In this document: piece after piece, positions 1 through 7,915 of the stretch
Layout: each line of letters opens with the position of its first letter
Numbering within the stretch: position 1 is the first letter of the stretch
Origin: an uncultured Clostridia bacterium
GTDB taxonomy: Bacteria > Bacillota_A > Clostridia > Oscillospirales > Oscillospiraceae
Length of the DNA stretch: 17,255 nt
Reading direction: 5' to 3'
Assembly: GCA_946408145.1 (NCBI GenBank)
Contig: CAMJQX010000008.1
Location: 1 to 17,255 of the forward strand
Notes under the pieces: model-generated
The model's input: only the letters and a program-made list of their open reading frames with translations
Database searches by the model: none
What the model was told of the DNA's origin: nothing
Position numbers and translations under genes: made by a program

Positions 1-179
1 CCGCGCTCAACAACGGGCTTGAGGCCTTCAAGTACAACATCCTCTTCTCCTGCCATGACCACCAGCTCACCCAGACCGTGGCCAACCGCATCATCGAGAT
101 CACCGAGGACGGCGTGATCGACAGGCTCTGCAGCTACGACGAGTACATGAACCTCATCCGGCCGGGCGAAAATAATTAA
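1..179 (+). CDS. ABC-F family ATPase, C-terminal end (partial)
   Basis: The reading frame enters the window open (first full codon at position 3) and stops with TAA at 177-179, leaving about 58 residues. What is visible is the end of the second nucleotide-binding domain. The segment ILFSCHDHQLTQTVANRIIEI matches the H-loop (switch) region of ABC-F proteins, where SHD is followed by a VA-x-x-I-[IL]-E stretch, and the tail with YDEYM resembles the YkpA/YbiT branch. SHD reads SCHD here, with the switch histidine kept. ABC-F proteins are soluble, ribosome-associated ATPases without membrane domains; some relieve stalling or protect against antibiotics. The Walker motifs and linker lie outside the window, so the subfamily is an inference. 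Confidence 0.8.
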   Translation, partial: ALNNGLEAFKYNILFSCHDHQLTQTVANRIIEITEDGVIDRLCSYDEYMNLIRPGENN

Positions 180-187
180 AGTATTTG

Positions 188-216
188 TTGTATTTTTCCC
201 CGCGATGCGATATACT
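188..216 (+). promoter_or_regulatory. Predicted sigma-A promoter of the GtrA-like gene
   Basis: The -10 hexamer TATACT (211-216) lies 17 bp downstream of a weak -35, TTGTAT (188-193). The expected start of transcription is near 222-224, which falls inside the inverted repeat at 212-244. The -10 is good and the -35 poor, a pattern common at regulated promoters. Confidence 0.5.
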
Positions 217-244
217 CCCTGTATCAGAACGATACAGGGAGTAT
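212..244. promoter_or_regulatory. Perfect 14-bp inverted repeat overlapping promoter and SD (putative operator)
   Basis: The arms ATACTCCCTGTATC (212-225) and GATACAGGGAGTAT (231-244) are exact reverse complements separated by AGAAC. The left arm covers most of the -10 and the likely transcription start. The right arm contains the SD-like GGGAG (237-241), seven bases before the ATG at 249. A dimeric repressor bound here would block the promoter. If a transcript started upstream, the same sequence would fold and hide the SD. With the predicted start near 222 most of the left arm would be missing from the RNA, so a DNA operator seems more likely. Confidence 0.65.
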
Positions 245-248
245 TGTC

Positions 249-662
249 ATGGAAGAGAACCGGAAAAAAGAATTCTGGCGGGCGGTAAAATTCACGCTCT
301 TCTCCGTCTCGGCCGGCATCATCGAGATCGTCAGCTTCACGCTGCTGACCGAGCTGACCGACTGGAGCTACTGGCCCTGCTACCTGATCGCGCTGGTGCT
401 GTCGGTGCTGTGGAACTTCACGCTCAACCGGAAGTACACCTTCAAATCTGCGGCAAACGTCCCGGTGGCGATGCTCAAGGTCGCGGCCTACTACGCGGTC
501 TTCACGCCGCTGACCACGATCGGCGGCAACTATCTGGCCGAAAACCTCGGCTGGAACGACTATCTGGTGACGGGCATCAATATGGCGCTCAACCTCATCA
601 CGGAGTTTCTGTTCCAGCGCTATGTGGTCTACGGCAAAAACGTGGACACGGCGGAGAAATAA
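249..662 (+). CDS. GtrA-like membrane protein
   Basis: This 137-residue protein has four predicted membrane segments (about residues 14-34, 42-59, 74-96 and 105-127) with short polar loops, the size and layout of the GtrA family. The family signature is visible after the second helix (residues 56-65), where NFTLNRKYTF matches the usual N-[FY]-x-x-N-[RK]-x-[WY]-x-F. GtrA proteins are thought to help move polyprenyl-phosphate-linked sugars across the membrane or to assist glycosyltransferases in cell-surface glycan synthesis. No partner glycosyltransferase is adjacent. The ATG at 249 is preceded by GGGAG at good spacing, within the operator-like repeat. The gene appears monocistronic, ending at the hairpin at 671-708. 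Confidence 0.88.
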   Translation: MEENRKKEFWRAVKFTLFSVSAGIIEIVSFTLLTELTDWSYWPCYLIALVLSVLWNFTLNRKYTFKSAANVPVAMLKVAAYYAVFTPLTTIGGNYLAENLGWNDYLVTGINMALNLITEFLFQRYVVYGKNVDTAEK

Positions 663-670
663 AAGCACAG

Positions 671-708
671 AAAGCGGCCCCGGCGGTTTGAACCGCCGGG
701 GCCGCTTT
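671..708. terminator. Bidirectional hairpin terminator between convergent genes
   Basis: Nearly perfect 18-bp arms (671-688 and 691-708, cores GCGGCCCCGGCGG and CCGCCGGGGCCGC) close a tiny loop just after the GtrA-like stop and before the stop of the opposing SGNH gene. Flanking AAA/TTT runs extend the stem on both sides, so it can act in either direction. Confidence 0.8.
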
Positions 709-734
709 CGTAAATGTTCGCTCAATATGTACGC

Positions 735-1589
735 TCAGAACGCCAGCGCGTGGTTGCGCAGGTACATCAGGATCTGGTTCAGGCCCGCAGAGTTGAGCGT
801 CTTGCCGTTGGCGGAGGCGTACTCCGTCAGGAGGGAGCCGTTGCTGTCGCTGACGGCGGAGGCCGCGTCGACAAGGTAGGCGCCGGTGTCCGCGCAGATG
901 CGTGCGAGCCATTCGTTGGCGCGGTTGACCAGGGTGAACTCCAGGCCGTCGCTGCCGGAGTAGCTGATGGTGACGGAGGTGATGGTGCAGACCACGACGG
1001 TGGTATAGGGGCTCGCCTCCTGCACGCCGCGGATCAGCGCCTCATAGTCGGAGATGAACTGCGTCTCATTGCTGTCCGCGAGCCCATCGGTGCCGAGGGA
1101 AATCACGAGGATGGAGGGCTTGGCGATCATGGCCGCGTCCGCCGGGCTGATCTCGGAGCCGTCGCCCGGGAAACGGATTACGAAGCTGCCGAGCTGCGAA
1201 GCGGGGATGTTGCCCGCTCTGCTGCCCCAGACCTGCGTGGTGGCGGTGCCGTCCTTCAGCAGGCCGTAGTCGCGCAGACCGATCAGCGCGCTGTCGCACA
1301 GGAAGGTCAGCGAGTCGATATAGGGCTGACCCGCGTCCCCGCTCTCGCCGAGCAGGTAGACCTGACCGGGATTCGCCGCCTGCTGCACCTTCTCCTCGGC
1401 GGCTTTTTCCTCAGCCAGCGCCGCGTCGCGCTTCGCGGCGGCCTCGCCCATCAGGACGGTGGGGCGCTGCAGCTCGCCGCGGTTGCGCGTGAAGGCGCCG
1501 AAGCCGAGGGCTACGAGCAGAAGAGCCAGGCACAGCACGATGGCGATCGCCCAGGCGACATTTTTGATATTGCTCAACTTGCCGTTCAT
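735..1589 (-). CDS. Membrane-anchored SGNH/GDSL-fold protein, probably catalytically degenerate
   Basis: This 284-residue protein has a short basic N-terminus, one membrane helix (about 11-31) and an Ala/Glu/Lys-rich coiled-coil-like linker (46-72), then an extracellular SGNH/GDSL-like domain. Block I is recognisable as FLCDSALIGL (96-105), where GDS has become CDS and Ser100 is kept. Block III is SLGTDGL (164-170), without the usual Asn. Block V reads NGKTLN (261-266), where active members have DxxHLN, so both the Asp and the His of the triad appear replaced (Asn261, Thr264). The fold assignment rests on these ordered blocks and is moderately certain. A surface role in cell-envelope ester modification, or a non-enzymatic binding role, is inference. 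The ATG follows a weak SD (GGTGATGAG). Confidence 0.68.
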   Translation of the reverse strand: MNGKLSNIKNVAWAIAIVLCLALLLVALGFGAFTRNRGELQRPTVLMGEAAAKRDAALAEEKAAEEKVQQAANPGQVYLLGESGDAGQPYIDSLTFLCDSALIGLRDYGLLKDGTATTQVWGSRAGNIPASQLGSFVIRFPGDGSEISPADAAMIAKPSILVISLGTDGLADSNETQFISDYEALIRGVQEASPYTTVVVCTITSVTISYSGSDGLEFTLVNRANEWLARICADTGAYLVDAASAVSDSNGSLLTEYASANGKTLNSAGLNQILMYLRNHALAF

Positions 1590-1620
1590 CTCATCACCAG
1601 CAGATCTGATTCAGGATTCT

Positions 1621-1646
1621 GAAAAACAGCGGCCCGCGGGGGCCGC
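1621..1646 (-). terminator. Rho-independent terminator of the EF-G-like gene
   Basis: Read on the minus strand, GCGGCCC (1646-1640) pairs with GGGCCGC (1635-1629) around a 4-base loop and is followed by TGTTTTTC (1628-1621). It lies about 80 nt after the EF-G-like stop and before the SGNH gene, suggesting that the two are mostly transcribed separately. Confidence 0.6.
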
Positions 1647-1676
1647 CGCGTAAAGGAAGAACAAGTGTGACGGGCG

Positions 1677-1702
1677 ATGCGGCCGCGCAAGCGCGACCGC
1701 AT
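1677..1702. other. Imperfect hairpin downstream of the EF-G-like gene
   Basis: ATGCGG (1677-1682) and CCGCAT (1697-1702) flank an inner CGCGC/GCGCG pair, giving an interrupted 11-bp stem with a C-A mismatch. It lies 24 nt after the stop codon of the minus-strand GTPase gene but has no T-run on either side. It could stabilise the mRNA 3' end. The better terminator candidate is at 1621-1646. Confidence 0.35.
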
Positions 1703-1725
1703 GACCGTACATGTTTATTCTGAGC

Positions 1726-3738
1726 TTATTCCTGCTCGGCCAGAGCCTTGGCCTCTTCGATGACCTTCTGCTGCACGTTGCCGGGGGCTTCCTCGTAGCG
1801 GATGAACTTCAGGCTGAAGGAGCCGCGGCCCTGGGTCATGGAGCGCAGGTCGATGGTGTAGGAACCCATCTCGGCCATGGGGACCTCGGCCTCGACGGTC
1901 TGCATGCCGTCCTCGGCGTTCATGCCGAGCACGGTGCCGCGGCGCTTGGAGGAGATATCGCTCATGATATCGCCCAGGTTTGCGTCGGGAATGGTGACCT
2001 GCAGCAGGCCGATGGGCTCAAGGATGGTGGGCTTGGCCTTGGGGATGCCGTCCTGGTAGGCCAGACGGGCAGCGGTCTGGAAGGCCATATCGTTGGAGTC
2101 GACGGGGTGGTAGGAGCCGTCGTACAGGGTGGCCTTCAGGCCGACCAGAGGATAGCCGGCGAGCACGCCCTTCTGCACGGCGTTGCGCAGGCCCTTTTCG
2201 ACGGAGGGGAAGAAGTTCTTGGGGACGGAGCCGCCGAAGACTTCCTCCGCGAAGATCATCTCGTCGCTCTCCTCCTGGGGCTCGAAGCGGACCCAGACGT
2301 CACCGAACTGGCCGGAACCGCCGGACTGCTTCTTGTGGCGGCCGTGGGCCTCGACGCGGCCCTTGATCTTCTCGCGGTAAGCGACACGGGCGGGCTTGAG
2401 CTCGGTATCGACGCCGAAGCGGCTCTTGAGCTTGGCGCAGAGGACGTCGACCTGGATGTCGCCGGCGCCGGAGATGACCATCTGGTGGGTCTCGGCGTTG
2501 TTGACCAGGGAGAAGGAGATATCTTCCTCGTTGAGGCGGGCAAGGCCGGTGGCGACCTTGTCGTCCTGGCCCTTGGTCTTCGGGGCGATGGCCACGGAGT
2601 AGCAGGGCTCGGGGATCTCGACGGCGGGCAGCTCGACCTCGTTCTTGGGATCGCAGACGGTGTCGCCGGTCTTCCAGTCCATCTTGCCGACGGCAACGAT
2701 GTCGCCGCAGCAGGCGTCCTTGGTCTCGGTCATCTTCTTGCCGCAGGCGGTGTAGAGGCGGCCCAGCTTATCGGTGCTGGAGGCGCGGGTGTTGCGCAGG
2801 GAGAGGTCGGAGCTGATGCTGCCCTTCATGACCTTGACAAAGCTGTACTTGCCGAACTGGTCGGACACGGTCTTGAACACGAAGCCGAGGGTCGGGCCGT
2901 TCGGGTCGATGCCCTCCATCTCGTCGGGGCTGGGGACGTAGTCCACGATGCCCTGCAGCAGGGCCTCGGTGCCGACGTTGAGCATGGCGGCGCTGGCGAA
3001 CACGGGAACGACGCCGCGCTCCTTCATACCGGCCTTGATGCCGGCGACCATATCGGCCTCGTCCAGCTCCATGGTCTCGAAGAACTTCTCCATGAGCTCC
3101 TCGGTGGCGCCGGCGGCGGTCTCCATCAGCTCCATGCGCAGATCCTCGACATGGCCGGCGTCGGCCGCGGGGACGGCGCCCTTCACGGTCTTGGCGCCGT
3201 TGGAGGTGTAGCAGACGTTGTGCACCAGATCGATGACGCCCTTGCCGTCGGAGCTGGGGATGGTCACGGGGGCCACGATGCTGCCGTACTTGGCGCGCAG
3301 GGCCTCGACCACGGCGAAGTAGTCGCCGTGCTCCTCGTCGGCCTTGGAGACGACGAAGGCGGTCGGGAGATTGGCGGCCTTGAGGTACTTCCAGCTGCGC
3401 TCGGCGCCGACGGACAGGCCGTCCTTCGCGGTCAGCAGGATGAAGCCGGCCTCGACCGCGCGCAGGGCGCACAGGACTTCACCGACGAAGTCGAAGTAGC
3501 CGGGGCAGTCGAGCACGTTGATCTTGTTCCCCGCGAAGCTCACGGGAGCGACGGAGGAGGAGATGGTGATCTGTCTCTTGATCTCTTCGGCGTCATAGTC
3601 GCAGACGGTGTTGCCGTCGGTGACCTTGCCCATGCGGTCGACCGCGCCGGTGACGAAGAGCATGCTCTCGGCCAGGCTGGTCTTGCCGCTGTTGCCGTGG
3701 CCCAGGAGGGCGATGTTGCGGATGTTTTTGCTTTCCAT
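1726..3738 (-). CDS. EF-G-like translational GTPase (EF-G-2 type)
   Basis: This 670-residue protein has the full EF-G domain order. G1 is GHGNSGKT (13-20), the switch I threonine lies in RQITI (55-59), G3 is DCPGY (77-81) and G4 is SKAD (131-134). Domain II follows, and domains III-V include RHKKQSGGSGQFG and the domain IV stretch DGSYHPVDSND. It departs from canonical EF-G at G3, where the histidine of DTPGH is Tyr, and at G4, where NKxD is SKAD. I recognise the G3 change from the Thermus EF-G-2 type. Such paralogues bind ribosomes and GTP, but their role is unsettled, so it is not called fusA. The ATG at 3738 is preferred over an upstream in-frame TTG (3759) because it follows GAGAGGAAG at proper spacing. 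It is monocistronic, with its own promoter and terminator. Confidence 0.9.
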   Translation of the reverse strand: MESKNIRNIALLGHGNSGKTSLAESMLFVTGAVDRMGKVTDGNTVCDYDAEEIKRQITISSSVAPVSFAGNKINVLDCPGYFDFVGEVLCALRAVEAGFILLTAKDGLSVGAERSWKYLKAANLPTAFVVSKADEEHGDYFAVVEALRAKYGSIVAPVTIPSSDGKGVIDLVHNVCYTSNGAKTVKGAVPAADAGHVEDLRMELMETAAGATEELMEKFFETMELDEADMVAGIKAGMKERGVVPVFASAAMLNVGTEALLQGIVDYVPSPDEMEGIDPNGPTLGFVFKTVSDQFGKYSFVKVMKGSISSDLSLRNTRASSTDKLGRLYTACGKKMTETKDACCGDIVAVGKMDWKTGDTVCDPKNEVELPAVEIPEPCYSVAIAPKTKGQDDKVATGLARLNEEDISFSLVNNAETHQMVISGAGDIQVDVLCAKLKSRFGVDTELKPARVAYREKIKGRVEAHGRHKKQSGGSGQFGDVWVRFEPQEESDEMIFAEEVFGGSVPKNFFPSVEKGLRNAVQKGVLAGYPLVGLKATLYDGSYHPVDSNDMAFQTAARLAYQDGIPKAKPTILEPIGLLQVTIPDANLGDIMSDISSKRRGTVLGMNAEDGMQTVEAEVPMAEMGSYTIDLRSMTQGRGSFSLKFIRYEEAPGNVQQKVIEEAKALAEQE

Positions 3739-3814
3739 GTGTTGCTTCCTCTCTATCAAGAATAAATGCTGATAATGAATAAGCTTTCTGAGATGCTTAT
3801 AGCATGTCCAAACA

Positions 3815-3844
3815 ATTATACACGAAAGCCCCCCGCGGTGTCAA
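3815..3844 (-). promoter_or_regulatory. Consensus sigma-A promoter of the EF-G-like gene
   Basis: On the minus strand a perfect TTGACA (3844-3839) and a perfect TATAAT (3820-3815) are separated by 18 bp. This predicts initiation near 3808 and a leader of about 70 nt. A small palindrome, ATGCT-TAT-AGCAT (3793-3805), follows the start site. Such a near-ideal promoter suggests strong expression. Confidence 0.75.
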
Positions 3845-3901
3845 CTGCGAGACTCTTTTTTTTAAGAGGAAGAAAAAGATCGGGAAAAGAAGAATTCCGG
3901 C

Positions 3902-3930
3902 TTGTACCTTTGGCCATTAAATGGTAAAAT
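3902..3930 (+). promoter_or_regulatory. Promoter of the GH2-GH36-luxS-sortase operon
   Basis: TTGTAC (3902-3907) and TAAAAT (3925-3930) are spaced by 17 bp, with an extended -10 TG at 3922-3923. Initiation is expected near 3937, about 47 nt before the GH2 start. No other convincing promoter was seen before the terminator at 11741. Confidence 0.6.
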
Positions 3931-3944
3931 AATAAGTTGAGAGA

Positions 3945-3963
3945 ATGCCGTTTCATCCGGCAT
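3945..3963 (+). promoter_or_regulatory. Leader inverted repeat upstream of the GH2 gene
   Basis: ATGCCG (3945-3950) and CGGCAT (3958-3963) form a 6-bp repeat with a 7-base gap, just downstream of the expected transcription start and just before the SD (3971-3978). It could be an operator for a sugar-responsive repressor or an mRNA hairpin. The assignment is weak because no regulator gene is nearby. Confidence 0.35.
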
Positions 3964-3983
3964 AAACAATGGAGGAAGAACGA

Positions 3984-6314
3984 ATGATCAATCTCTGCAG
4001 CGGCTGGGAGTTCGCCGAAAACTGGTCCGAAGAGCTGCTTTCCGGCGGGGGGGAGACCGTCCCCGTGCGCCTGCCCCATACGGTGAAGGAGACGCCGCTC
4101 CATTACGCGGGCCCGCAGCACTACGAGGGCGTGTACGGCTATCGCCGCGCGCTGGATCTGCCCGAAAGCCTGCGCGGCAGGCGGCTGTTTTTGCAGTTCG
4201 ACGGCGCTGCCCACATCGCGGAGGTTTTTTTCAACGGCGTCAAGTGCGCCGAGCACCGCTGCGGCTACACGGCCTTCCGCGCGGAGATCACAGATTATGT
4301 AAACTTCGGCGGCGACAACACGATCTGCGTCCGGCTCGACTGCACGGAGAATCCCGCGGTGCCGCCCTTCGGCTTCGTGATCGACTACCTGACCTACGGC
4401 GGTCTCTATCGTGAGGTCTGGCTCGACGTGAGGGAGCGGGACTATATCGAGGATCTCTATGTGACCACGCCCGGCGCGGGCAGGCTCGAGGCCGAGCTCA
4501 CGCTCGTCGGGCGGGAGCGGCCGGTGCGCCTGAGCGTCTGGGACGGCGGCAAATGCCTTGCCCGGCAGACCGGGGAACGCCGCTTCACGATCCGCGTGCC
4601 CAATGTGAAGGAGTGGAGCCCGGAATCCCCGGTGCTCTACACCGTGCGGGCGGAGCTGCTGGCTGAGGACGGAGAGGCGATCGACACGCAGGAAAAGCGC
4701 GTCGGCTTCCGCCGCGCGGAATTTCGCGCGGACGGCTTCTATCTCAACGGCAAAAAGAGCTTCCTGCGCGGGCTCAACCGCCACCAGTGCTATCCCTATA
4801 TCGGCTATGCGGCCCCGGCCCACCTGCAGTGGGAGGACGCACGCATTTTGAAGGAGGAGCTGCACTGCACCGCGGTGCGCACCTCCCACTATCCCCAGAG
4901 TCAGCACTTCATCGACGCCTGCGACGAGCTGGGCCTGCTGGTCTTCACGGAGATCCCCGGCTGGCAGCATGTGGGCGACCGCGCCTGGCAGGATCAGGCG
5001 GTGGAGAACGTGCGCGAGATGGTGATGCAGTACCGCAGCCATCCGAGCATCGTCCTCTGGGGCGTGCGCATCAACGAGAGCCAGGATTACGACGAATTCT
5101 ACACGCGCACCAACGAGCTCTGCCGGCGTCTGGATCCCAGCCGCCCGACCTCCGGCGTGCGCTATCTGGAGAAGAGCAGCCTGCTGGAGGACGTCTACGC
5201 CTTCAACGACTTCTCCCACACCGGCAGCAATCCCGGCTGCCGCCCGAAGGATAAGGTCACGCCCGACATGGGCAAGGCCCTGCTCATCTCCGAGCACAGC
5301 GGGCATATGTTCCCCACCAAGAGCTTCGACCCCTGGTCGAAGCGGCAGGAGCACGCCCTGCGCCACGCCCGCGTCCTGAACGCGGCCATGGCCGACGGGG
5401 AGCACGCCGGCTGCTTCGGCTGGTGCATGTTCGACTACCCGACCCACAAGGACTTCGGCTCCGGCGACAAGGTCTGCTACCACGGCGTGATGGACGCCTT
5501 CCGCAACCCGAAGCTCGCCGCGGCCCTCTATGCCAGCCAGGGCGAGGACTGTCCGGTGCTGGAAATCGGCTGCCCGATGGACATCGGCGACTACCCCGGC
5601 GGCAACATCGGCGAGATCTACGCCTTCACCAACGCCGACCGGGTGGATCTGTACAAGAACGACAACTTTGTCGCCTCCTTCGCGCCGAAGGGCTGGAAGG
5701 GGCTGCCGCACGGCCCGGTGCTCATCGACGACACCATCGGCTGCCTGCTCGAGACGCAGGAGGGCATGCCGCACGCGCAGGCGCAGCCCTTGAAGGAGGT
5801 GCTGATCTCCGCCGGCAAGCACGGTCTGAGCAACATCCCGCTCCCCGACAAGGCCAGGATGCTCTACTGCATGACGCGCTACGGCATGCGCTTTGCCGAC
5901 GGCGTTGCGCTTTACGGCAAATACGTCGGCAACTGGGGCGGCGAGGCCACGGTCTGGCGCTTCGAGGGCGTGAAGGACGGCGTGAGCGTGGTGTCCCGGA
6001 GCTGCTGTCCGGGCACGGCGCTGCATCTGGAGGTACGTGTGAGCCAGCGCGAGCTGCACGAGGGCGAGAGCTACGACATGGCCGCCGTCCGCGTGCGGAT
6101 CCTGGACGAGCACGGCAACATCGCCTCCTACGCGCAGCATCCCGTCAAGTGGAAGCTCCGCGGCGCGCTGAGCCTCATCGGGCCGGACACGGTCACGGCC
6201 GAGGGCGGCATGTGCGGCTGCTATGTCAAAACCGTGGGCAAGCGCGGCAGGGCGAGCCTGACGATCACGGCCGAGGGCTGCGCGCCCGTGGTCGTGGATT
6301 TCACGGTGAAGTGA
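3984..6314 (+). CDS. Glycoside hydrolase family 2 enzyme (beta-galactosidase/beta-glucuronidase type)
   Basis: This 776-residue protein has the GH2 architecture: an N-terminal jelly-roll sugar-binding domain (about 1-150), an Ig-like domain (to about 245), a TIM barrel starting at FLRGLNRHQ (260-268), then C-terminal Ig-like domains (about 530-776). The catalytic residues are visible: acid/base Glu365 in WGVRINES and nucleophile Glu437 in LISEHSG. GH2 enzymes release beta-linked galactose, glucuronic acid, mannose or related sugars; the exact substrate cannot be read from the sequence. There is no signal peptide, so it probably acts in the cytoplasm on imported oligosaccharides. The ATG at 3984 is chosen because GGAGGAAG (3971-3978) precedes it; an in-frame ATG at 3969 overlaps that SD. 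It is first in the operon, ten bases ahead of the GH36 gene. Confidence 0.9.
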   Translation: MINLCSGWEFAENWSEELLSGGGETVPVRLPHTVKETPLHYAGPQHYEGVYGYRRALDLPESLRGRRLFLQFDGAAHIAEVFFNGVKCAEHRCGYTAFRAEITDYVNFGGDNTICVRLDCTENPAVPPFGFVIDYLTYGGLYREVWLDVRERDYIEDLYVTTPGAGRLEAELTLVGRERPVRLSVWDGGKCLARQTGERRFTIRVPNVKEWSPESPVLYTVRAELLAEDGEAIDTQEKRVGFRRAEFRADGFYLNGKKSFLRGLNRHQCYPYIGYAAPAHLQWEDARILKEELHCTAVRTSHYPQSQHFIDACDELGLLVFTEIPGWQHVGDRAWQDQAVENVREMVMQYRSHPSIVLWGVRINESQDYDEFYTRTNELCRRLDPSRPTSGVRYLEKSSLLEDVYAFNDFSHTGSNPGCRPKDKVTPDMGKALLISEHSGHMFPTKSFDPWSKRQEHALRHARVLNAAMADGEHAGCFGWCMFDYPTHKDFGSGDKVCYHGVMDAFRNPKLAAALYASQGEDCPVLEIGCPMDIGDYPGGNIGEIYAFTNADRVDLYKNDNFVASFAPKGWKGLPHGPVLIDDTIGCLLETQEGMPHAQAQPLKEVLISAGKHGLSNIPLPDKARMLYCMTRYGMRFADGVALYGKYVGNWGGEATVWRFEGVKDGVSVVSRSCCPGTALHLEVRVSQRELHEGESYDMAAVRVRILDEHGNIASYAQHPVKWKLRGALSLIGPDTVTAEGGMCGCYVKTVGKRGRASLTITAEGCAPVVVDFTVK

Positions 6315-6323
6315 GGGAAAGTG

Positions 6324-7910
6324 ATGGCCAACCGGATCAACTACAAGATCACGCTGGAAAAGCACCCGCCCGTCTTCGGGAGCGTCGAGCGCCGCGACGG
6401 CGCGCTGCACATCACGGAGGAGCTGCCGGAGGATACCATCGTCAGGGCGGAAGCTTCGCTGAATGTGCCGATGAGCGCGCAGGGCCGCATCTTCATGAAC
6501 GGCTATCAGAGCTGGACCTACTGCCCGGAGTACGACCGAAACGGCCGTACCCGCGGCATCGGACACCTGCCCAGGCGCGTCATCGACCACTACGGCCTTG
6601 ACCGCTACGGCGACTATGACTTCGTCAACTACCCCAACAAGCCCGGCATCACCCACGGCATGAGCTACTGCTACTTCCGCGAGGGGGACGAGTACCGTCT
6701 GATCGGCTCGCTCGACGAGCACCCGGGCTACACCCTCTTTCAGTACGACAGCGCCAGCCATGAACTGCGCATCGAGCGCGACTGCGCGGGGCTGCGCTGC
6801 GGAGGCGGATTCCATGCCTTTGATCTTTTCTTCGCCCGCGGGACGGAGGACGAGGTCTTTGACGCCTGGTTCGGCGCCATGGGCGTCCGGGCCCGCACGC
6901 AGGAAAAGCTCGCCGGCTACACGAGCTGGTACAACCGCTATGAGGCCATCAGCGCCGAGACGATCCGCGCGGATCTCGAGGGCTGCGTCGGCAGGCTGCA
7001 GCCGGGCGACATGTTCCAGATCGACGACGGCTGGGAGCCCGGCGTGGGCGACTGGCTGGAGGCCGATCCCGCGAAATTCCCCGAAGGCATGAAGGCTGCG
7101 GCCGACGAGATCCATGCGGCGGGCTTCCGGGCGGGGCTCTGGCTCGCCCCCTTCTGCGCGCGGACGGATTCGATCCTCTACCGCGAGCACCGTGACTGGT
7201 TCTTGAAGGACGAGAAGGGAAAGCCCTGGCGCGCAGGCTGCAACTGGGGCAATTTTTACGGCCTCGACATCGACCATCCCGGCGTGATCGCCTATCTCGA
7301 GAAGGTCTTCGACCGCGTGCTCAACGAATGGGGCTACGATCTTGTGAAGCTCGACTTCCTCTACGCCGCTGCGCCCTTCGGCTCCGAGCATGAGACCCGC
7401 GCAGGCCGCATGATCCGCGCGATGGAGCTGCTGCGCAGGCTCTGCGGGGACAAGCTGATCCTCGGCTGCGGCGTGCCGATCATGCCCGCCTTCGGTCTGG
7501 TGGACTACTGCCGCATCGGCGGGGACGTGACGCTCGACTGGGACGACAGGCCCCACATGAAGCTCGCCCACCGGGAGCGCGTCTCCACGCGCCAGTCCAT
7601 CGGCAACACGATCTTCCGCCGCCAGCTCAGCGGCCGCGCCTGGCTCAACGACCCGGACGTGTTTTTCCTGCGGGAGAACAGGCTCCGCCTCACGGACGAG
7701 CAGAAATACGTGCTCGCCACCGTCAACAGTGTGCTCGGCGGCGTGCTCTTCCACTCGGACAACATGGCGGAATACGGCGCGGTGGCGCGGGCGCATTACG
7801 CCCAGCTGCTCAAAAACCGCGGCGCCGAGCATATACGGATCGACGACAGCGAGGGGCTCGCCCTCTGCTACGAGCTCGGCGGCCGTCCGATGCGCGTCAG
7901 GATCGAGTGA
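6324..7910 (+). CDS. GH36-type alpha-glycosidase (alpha-galactosidase-like)
   Basis: This 528-residue protein has an N-terminal beta-sandwich (about 1-190) and a TIM barrel (about 195-480), followed by a short C-terminal sheet, as in clan GH-D (GH27/GH36). Expected landmarks are present: QIDDGWE (232-238), GLWLAPF (271-277), the nucleophile motif LVKLDF with Asp344, and CRIGGD with the probable acid/base Asp401. It is shorter than classic 700-residue GH36 alpha-galactosidases, mainly in the N-terminal part. Retaining hydrolysis of terminal alpha-galactosyl or related alpha-linked residues is the likely activity; specificity is inferred. There is no signal peptide. The ATG at 6324 with GAGGGA (6313-6318) is preferred over GTG at 6321. 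Pairing with GH2 suggests joint degradation of an oligosaccharide carrying alpha and beta linkages. Confidence 0.85.
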   Translation: MANRINYKITLEKHPPVFGSVERRDGALHITEELPEDTIVRAEASLNVPMSAQGRIFMNGYQSWTYCPEYDRNGRTRGIGHLPRRVIDHYGLDRYGDYDFVNYPNKPGITHGMSYCYFREGDEYRLIGSLDEHPGYTLFQYDSASHELRIERDCAGLRCGGGFHAFDLFFARGTEDEVFDAWFGAMGVRARTQEKLAGYTSWYNRYEAISAETIRADLEGCVGRLQPGDMFQIDDGWEPGVGDWLEADPAKFPEGMKAAADEIHAAGFRAGLWLAPFCARTDSILYREHRDWFLKDEKGKPWRAGCNWGNFYGLDIDHPGVIAYLEKVFDRVLNEWGYDLVKLDFLYAAAPFGSEHETRAGRMIRAMELLRRLCGDKLILGCGVPIMPAFGLVDYCRIGGDVTLDWDDRPHMKLAHRERVSTRQSIGNTIFRRQLSGRAWLNDPDVFFLRENRLRLTDEQKYVLATVNSVLGGVLFHSDNMAEYGAVARAHYAQLLKNRGAEHIRIDDSEGLALCYELGGRPMRVRIE

Positions 7911-7915
7911 ACACA

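Noticed and set aside
1677..1702. A hairpin after the EF-G-like stop as its main terminator.
   Set aside because: It has no T-run on the minus strand. The hairpin at 1621-1646 with TGTTTTTC is the better candidate.
1711..3765. A 684-codon plus-strand open frame antisense to the EF-G-like gene.
   Set aside because: It mirrors the real minus-strand GTPase. Its product is Gly/Leu/Asp/His-rich with no motif, SD or promoter.
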